Assembly: GCA_019417325.1 (NCBI GenBank) | Contig: DXVO01000034.1 | Location: forward strand, 248,001-312,000 | Direction of reading: 5' to 3' | Source of the DNA: Parabacteroides sp. | GTDB lineage: Bacteria > Bacteroidota > Bacteroidia > Bacteroidales > Tannerellaceae | DNA length: 64,000 bases | Part shown: positions 61,617 through 64,000 of the stretch, in pieces | Position numbering within the stretch: position 1 is the first letter of the stretch | How the letters are laid out: the number at the start of each line of letters is the position of its first letter | Program-made: the position numbers and the translations under genes | Notes under the pieces: model-generated | Seen by the model: only the letters and a program-made list of their open reading frames with translations | Database searches by the model: none | What the model was told of the DNA's origin: nothing

Positions 61617-63299
61617 ATGAATAACAAGATTGATTTTCAACCCAAATTGTTACAGGCGTTGAAAAACTATTCCAAAGAACGGTTCATGACCGATCTTATG
61701 GCAGGTATCATCGTTGGTATTGTTGCCCTTCCACTTGCGATTGCATTTGGTATTGCTTCCGGGGTAAGTCCGGAAAAAGGATTAATAACAGCCATTCTCG
61801 GAGGTTTTATCGTTTCTCTGCTGGGTGGCAGCAGTGTGCAGATAGGAGGCCCTACAGGAGCCTTTATCGTTATTGTATACGGTATTATTCAAACTTTCGG
61901 GATCGAAGGATTAGCCATAGCCACTGTAGTTGCAGGTATCATACTTGTAATTATGGGGATATTAAAACTAGGAACAGTTATCAAATTCATACCTTATCCG
62001 ATTGTCGTCGGTTTTACCAGTGGTATAGCCCTTACCATTTTTACTACACAAATGAAAGATTTATTCGGGCTGACAATGGATAAAGTTCCGGCAGACTTTA
62101 TATCTAAATGGATTGCTTATTTCCAACATGGCAATACAATTAATATATGGTCGTTAGCAATAGGTTTGGCAAGCATTGCAATTATAGCAATAGCTCCTAA
62201 ATTTTCTAAAAAGATACCAGGTTCTTTAATCGCCATTATTCTAATGACAGTTATTGTTTATGCGCTACGCAACTATGCAGGAATAACCGGGATCGAAACG
62301 ATTGGAGATCGGTTTACAATCAATGCCTCTCTTCCAAATCCAGCTCCTATCACTTTTAATATGGAGACAATCAATTTGCTTCTGCCTTCGGCATTTACCA
62401 TTGCCATGCTGGGAGCTATCGAATCATTGTTATCTGCTACAGTTGCAGATGGTGTAACAGGTGATAAGCATAATTCAAATACCGAACTAATTGCTCAAGG
62501 TGCTGCAAATATTGTCGTTCCTATCTTTGGAGGAATTCCGGTAACCGGAGCCATAGCCCGTACTATGACAAACATAAATAACGGAGGACAAACACCTGTA
62601 GCCGGCATTATCCATGCGATCGTATTACTTTTAATACTGCTGTTCCTCGGTCCGCTTACTAAACACATCCCTATGGCTTGTCTGGCAGGCGTTTTGATAA
62701 TCGTATCTTATAATATGAGTGAATGGAGAACCTTCCGCTCATTGATGAAAAATCCGAAAAGTGATGTATCAGTATTGTTAGTAACATTTTTTCTAACTGT
62801 TATTTTCGACTTAACCATAGCGATAGAAGTAGGATTACTTATAGCCATGTTCCTGTTTATGAAGCGCGTGGCAGAAACGACTCATGTTTCCGTTGCAAAA
62901 AATAAAATAGATCTTTCCGATGAAGGTGAGATACATCACGATGAAGAAGTCCTTACTCTTCCAAAAGATGTGGAAGTGTATGAAATAGACGGACCTTTCT
63001 TCTTCGGTATAGCCAATAAATTCGACGGAGTGATGAAAAGTCTTTCCGACAAACCGAAAGTCCGTATCATCCGTATGCGTAAAGTTCCTTTTATGGATTC
63101 TACCGGACTTCATAACCTGGAAAGTCTTTATCGTCTTTCAGAGGCAGAAAAAATCCATTTGGTTTTGTCTGGTGTAAATGAAACTGTGAGAAACATATTA
63201 GTGAAATCCGGCTTCGAAAAAAAGATTGGAGCTGATAATATTTGCAGTAACATTCATGAAGCAATAGAAATTGCCCGGGAGGTAGTTTCCAAACAATAA
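61617..63299 (+). CDS. SulP-family inorganic anion transporter with STAS domain
   Basis: The 560-residue inner-membrane protein has about 12 helices with SulP marks (DLMAGIIVGIVALPLAIAFGIASG, residues 23-46; GGSSVQIGGPTGAF). The C-terminal STAS domain (about 440-555) contains MDSTGLHNLESLY. It imports or exchanges sulfate, bicarbonate or a similar anion. Single gene between a -7 box and a strong terminator. Confidence 0.93.
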   Translation: MNNKIDFQPKLLQALKNYSKERFMTDLMAGIIVGIVALPLAIAFGIASGVSPEKGLITAILGGFIVSLLGGSSVQIGGPTGAFIVIVYGIIQTFGIEGLAIATVVAGIILVIMGILKLGTVIKFIPYPIVVGFTSGIALTIFTTQMKDLFGLTMDKVPADFISKWIAYFQHGNTINIWSLAIGLASIAIIAIAPKFSKKIPGSLIAIILMTVIVYALRNYAGITGIETIGDRFTINASLPNPAPITFNMETINLLLPSAFTIAMLGAIESLLSATVADGVTGDKHNSNTELIAQGAANIVVPIFGGIPVTGAIARTMTNINNGGQTPVAGIIHAIVLLLILLFLGPLTKHIPMACLAGVLIIVSYNMSEWRTFRSLMKNPKSDVSVLLVTFFLTVIFDLTIAIEVGLLIAMFLFMKRVAETTHVSVAKNKIDLSDEGEIHHDEEVLTLPKDVEVYEIDGPFFFGIANKFDGVMKSLSDKPKVRIIRMRKVPFMDSTGLHNLESLYRLSEAEKIHLVLSGVNETVRNILVKSGFEKKIGADNICSNIHEAIEIAREVVSKQ

Positions 63300-63318
63300 A
63301 AATTCTACATAAAATATT

Positions 63319-63378
63319 TTCAGGCACGGATTAGATGAATCTCAGATTATGTCTAATCCGTGCCTGAATCTTTTTTTA
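63319..63378 (+). terminator. SulP gene terminator
   Basis: TTCAGGCACGGATTAGA pairs with TCTAATCCGTGCCTGAA (from 63319 to about 63367) and TCTTTTTTT follows. Confidence 0.9.
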
Positions 63379-63462
63379 TTTTGTTTTACTAAAAAGATAT
63401 TTAACTAACTCAAAAAAACTATCCAAACAAGTAACTGATTAGTATTTTAAAAATTTAAATTG

Positions 63463-63470
63463 TATGTTTG
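63463..63470 (+). promoter_or_regulatory. promoter -7 box of the DUF4136 gene
   Basis: TATGTTTG, 61 bases before the start codon at 63531. Confidence 0.5.
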
Positions 63471-63530
63471 CGGGTGTATCTAACTTGCAGTATATCTATA
63501 TATTATAATAACTTAAACTGATGTAAACAA

Positions 63531-64000
63531 ATGAAAAAAGTAGCAATGTTTTCACTTATGGCTATTTTGGCTATATCCTGCCAAAAAGAGCCGGACATGT
63601 CTAAGCTGGACAACGATTTCATGGTTTATACGAACTATGACAAAGATGTAAACTTTAACAAGTTTAGTACCTATTACCTTCCGGATAGTATTGCCATCCC
63701 GGGAAGTGACATGAAAGCAAAATACTGGACTGATGAAAATGCAAAAAAAATTATCAGTAATGTAGAAGAAGAAATGAGTAGCCGCGGATACCAAAGAATC
63801 AAAGAAAAGGACAAGGCAAATCTCGGTTTACAGCTTTCTTATGCAGAAAAAACAGTACGTGTACAAGGTTATCCTTACTTCGGTTGGGGATATAACTATT
63901 GGGGAGCTTTCTGGAACGGCTGGTATTATCCATTCCCTGTTGCTTATAGTTACAATACCGGAACTATGATTATCGACTTGGTTAATCTGACCAGTACAGA
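63531..64000 (+). CDS. DUF4136 lipoprotein (3' end outside window)
   Basis: The frame is open from the ATG at 63531 to the window end (156 complete codons). The signal peptide ends LMAILAISCQKEPD with a lipidation cysteine at residue 16. The following DYDKDVNF-like YTNYDKDVNFNKFSTYYLPDS, then MSSRGYQRIKEKDKANLGLQLSYAEKTV, and the aromatic GYPYFGWGYNYWG segment match DUF4136. It is a predicted outer-membrane lipoprotein of unknown function. Confidence 0.8.
   Translation, partial: MKKVAMFSLMAILAISCQKEPDMSKLDNDFMVYTNYDKDVNFNKFSTYYLPDSIAIPGSDMKAKYWTDENAKKIISNVEEEMSSRGYQRIKEKDKANLGLQLSYAEKTVRVQGYPYFGWGYNYWGAFWNGWYYPFPVAYSYNTGTMIIDLVNLTST

Overview
The window is Bacteroidales chromosome, most likely Parabacteroides or a close relative (genus is inference). 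The evidence is SusC/SusD pairs governed by ECF sigma/anti-sigma genes, fimbrillin-like lipoproteins, the gene order DUF4271-hemD-rnpA-yidD-tatD-tyrS, promoters of the TAnnTTTG (-7) / TTTG (-33) type, and few Shine-Dalgarno sequences.

Layout. 1-5560: 3' part of polA, a propeller lipoprotein lying between two copies of the polA 3' end, a structured leader, a small fimbrillin-like gene and ychF. 5649-9841: an AraC-type membrane regulator, a fimbrillin and a beta-helix lipoprotein. 10185-16986: a GadC-like antiporter, a channel with an altered selectivity filter, an AgcS amino-acid/sodium symporter and a large FAD/Fe-S dehydrogenase. 16992-26036 (minus strand): an M16 peptidase, a DUF4469 protein, and a complete ECF sigma - FecR - SusC - SusD uptake locus with no enzyme gene. 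26178-39842: a SIS isomerase and PfkB kinase pair, a secreted tyrosine phosphatase, a DEAD-box helicase, nadB, lpdA, and the housekeeping run DUF4271-hemD-rnpA-yidD-tatD-tyrS, ending at tRNA-Gln (39916-39986).

39973-60635 is accessory DNA stacked on the 3' end of tRNA-Gln. An 18-bp piece of the tRNA 3' end recurs exactly at 51971-51988 and with 3 mismatches at 60618-60635, each time followed by a terminator hairpin. The first unit (about 12 kb) is an integrative element: tyrosine integrase, excisionase-like HTH protein, DnaB-type helicase, replisome-organiser-like protein, sigma-like protein and many small genes, with no recognisable relaxase, capsid or terminase. It resembles a phage satellite more than a conjugative element. 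It carries 13-bp arm-type repeats at both ends that overlap the integrase promoter, a repeat-rich 1.5-kb non-coding region sharing a 39-bp palindromic sequence (37 matches, inverted) with the inside of its own replication gene, two 79-nt structured RNA-like units on either side of a cargo gene, and a four-gene chain of overlapping tiny genes with unusually strong Shine-Dalgarno sequences. The second unit (about 8.6 kb) is a carbohydrate uptake locus (ECF sigma, FecR, glycosidase, SusC, SusD) without an integrase, apparently an older occupant of the same tRNA site.

60746-64000 returns to ordinary chromosome: rubrerythrin, a SulP anion transporter and the start of a DUF4136 lipoprotein. The best candidates for something undescribed are the tRNA-Gln satellite-like element as a whole, its duplicated origin-like palindrome and its paired 79-nt RNAs. 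All family assignments come from reading the sequence and were not checked against databases.
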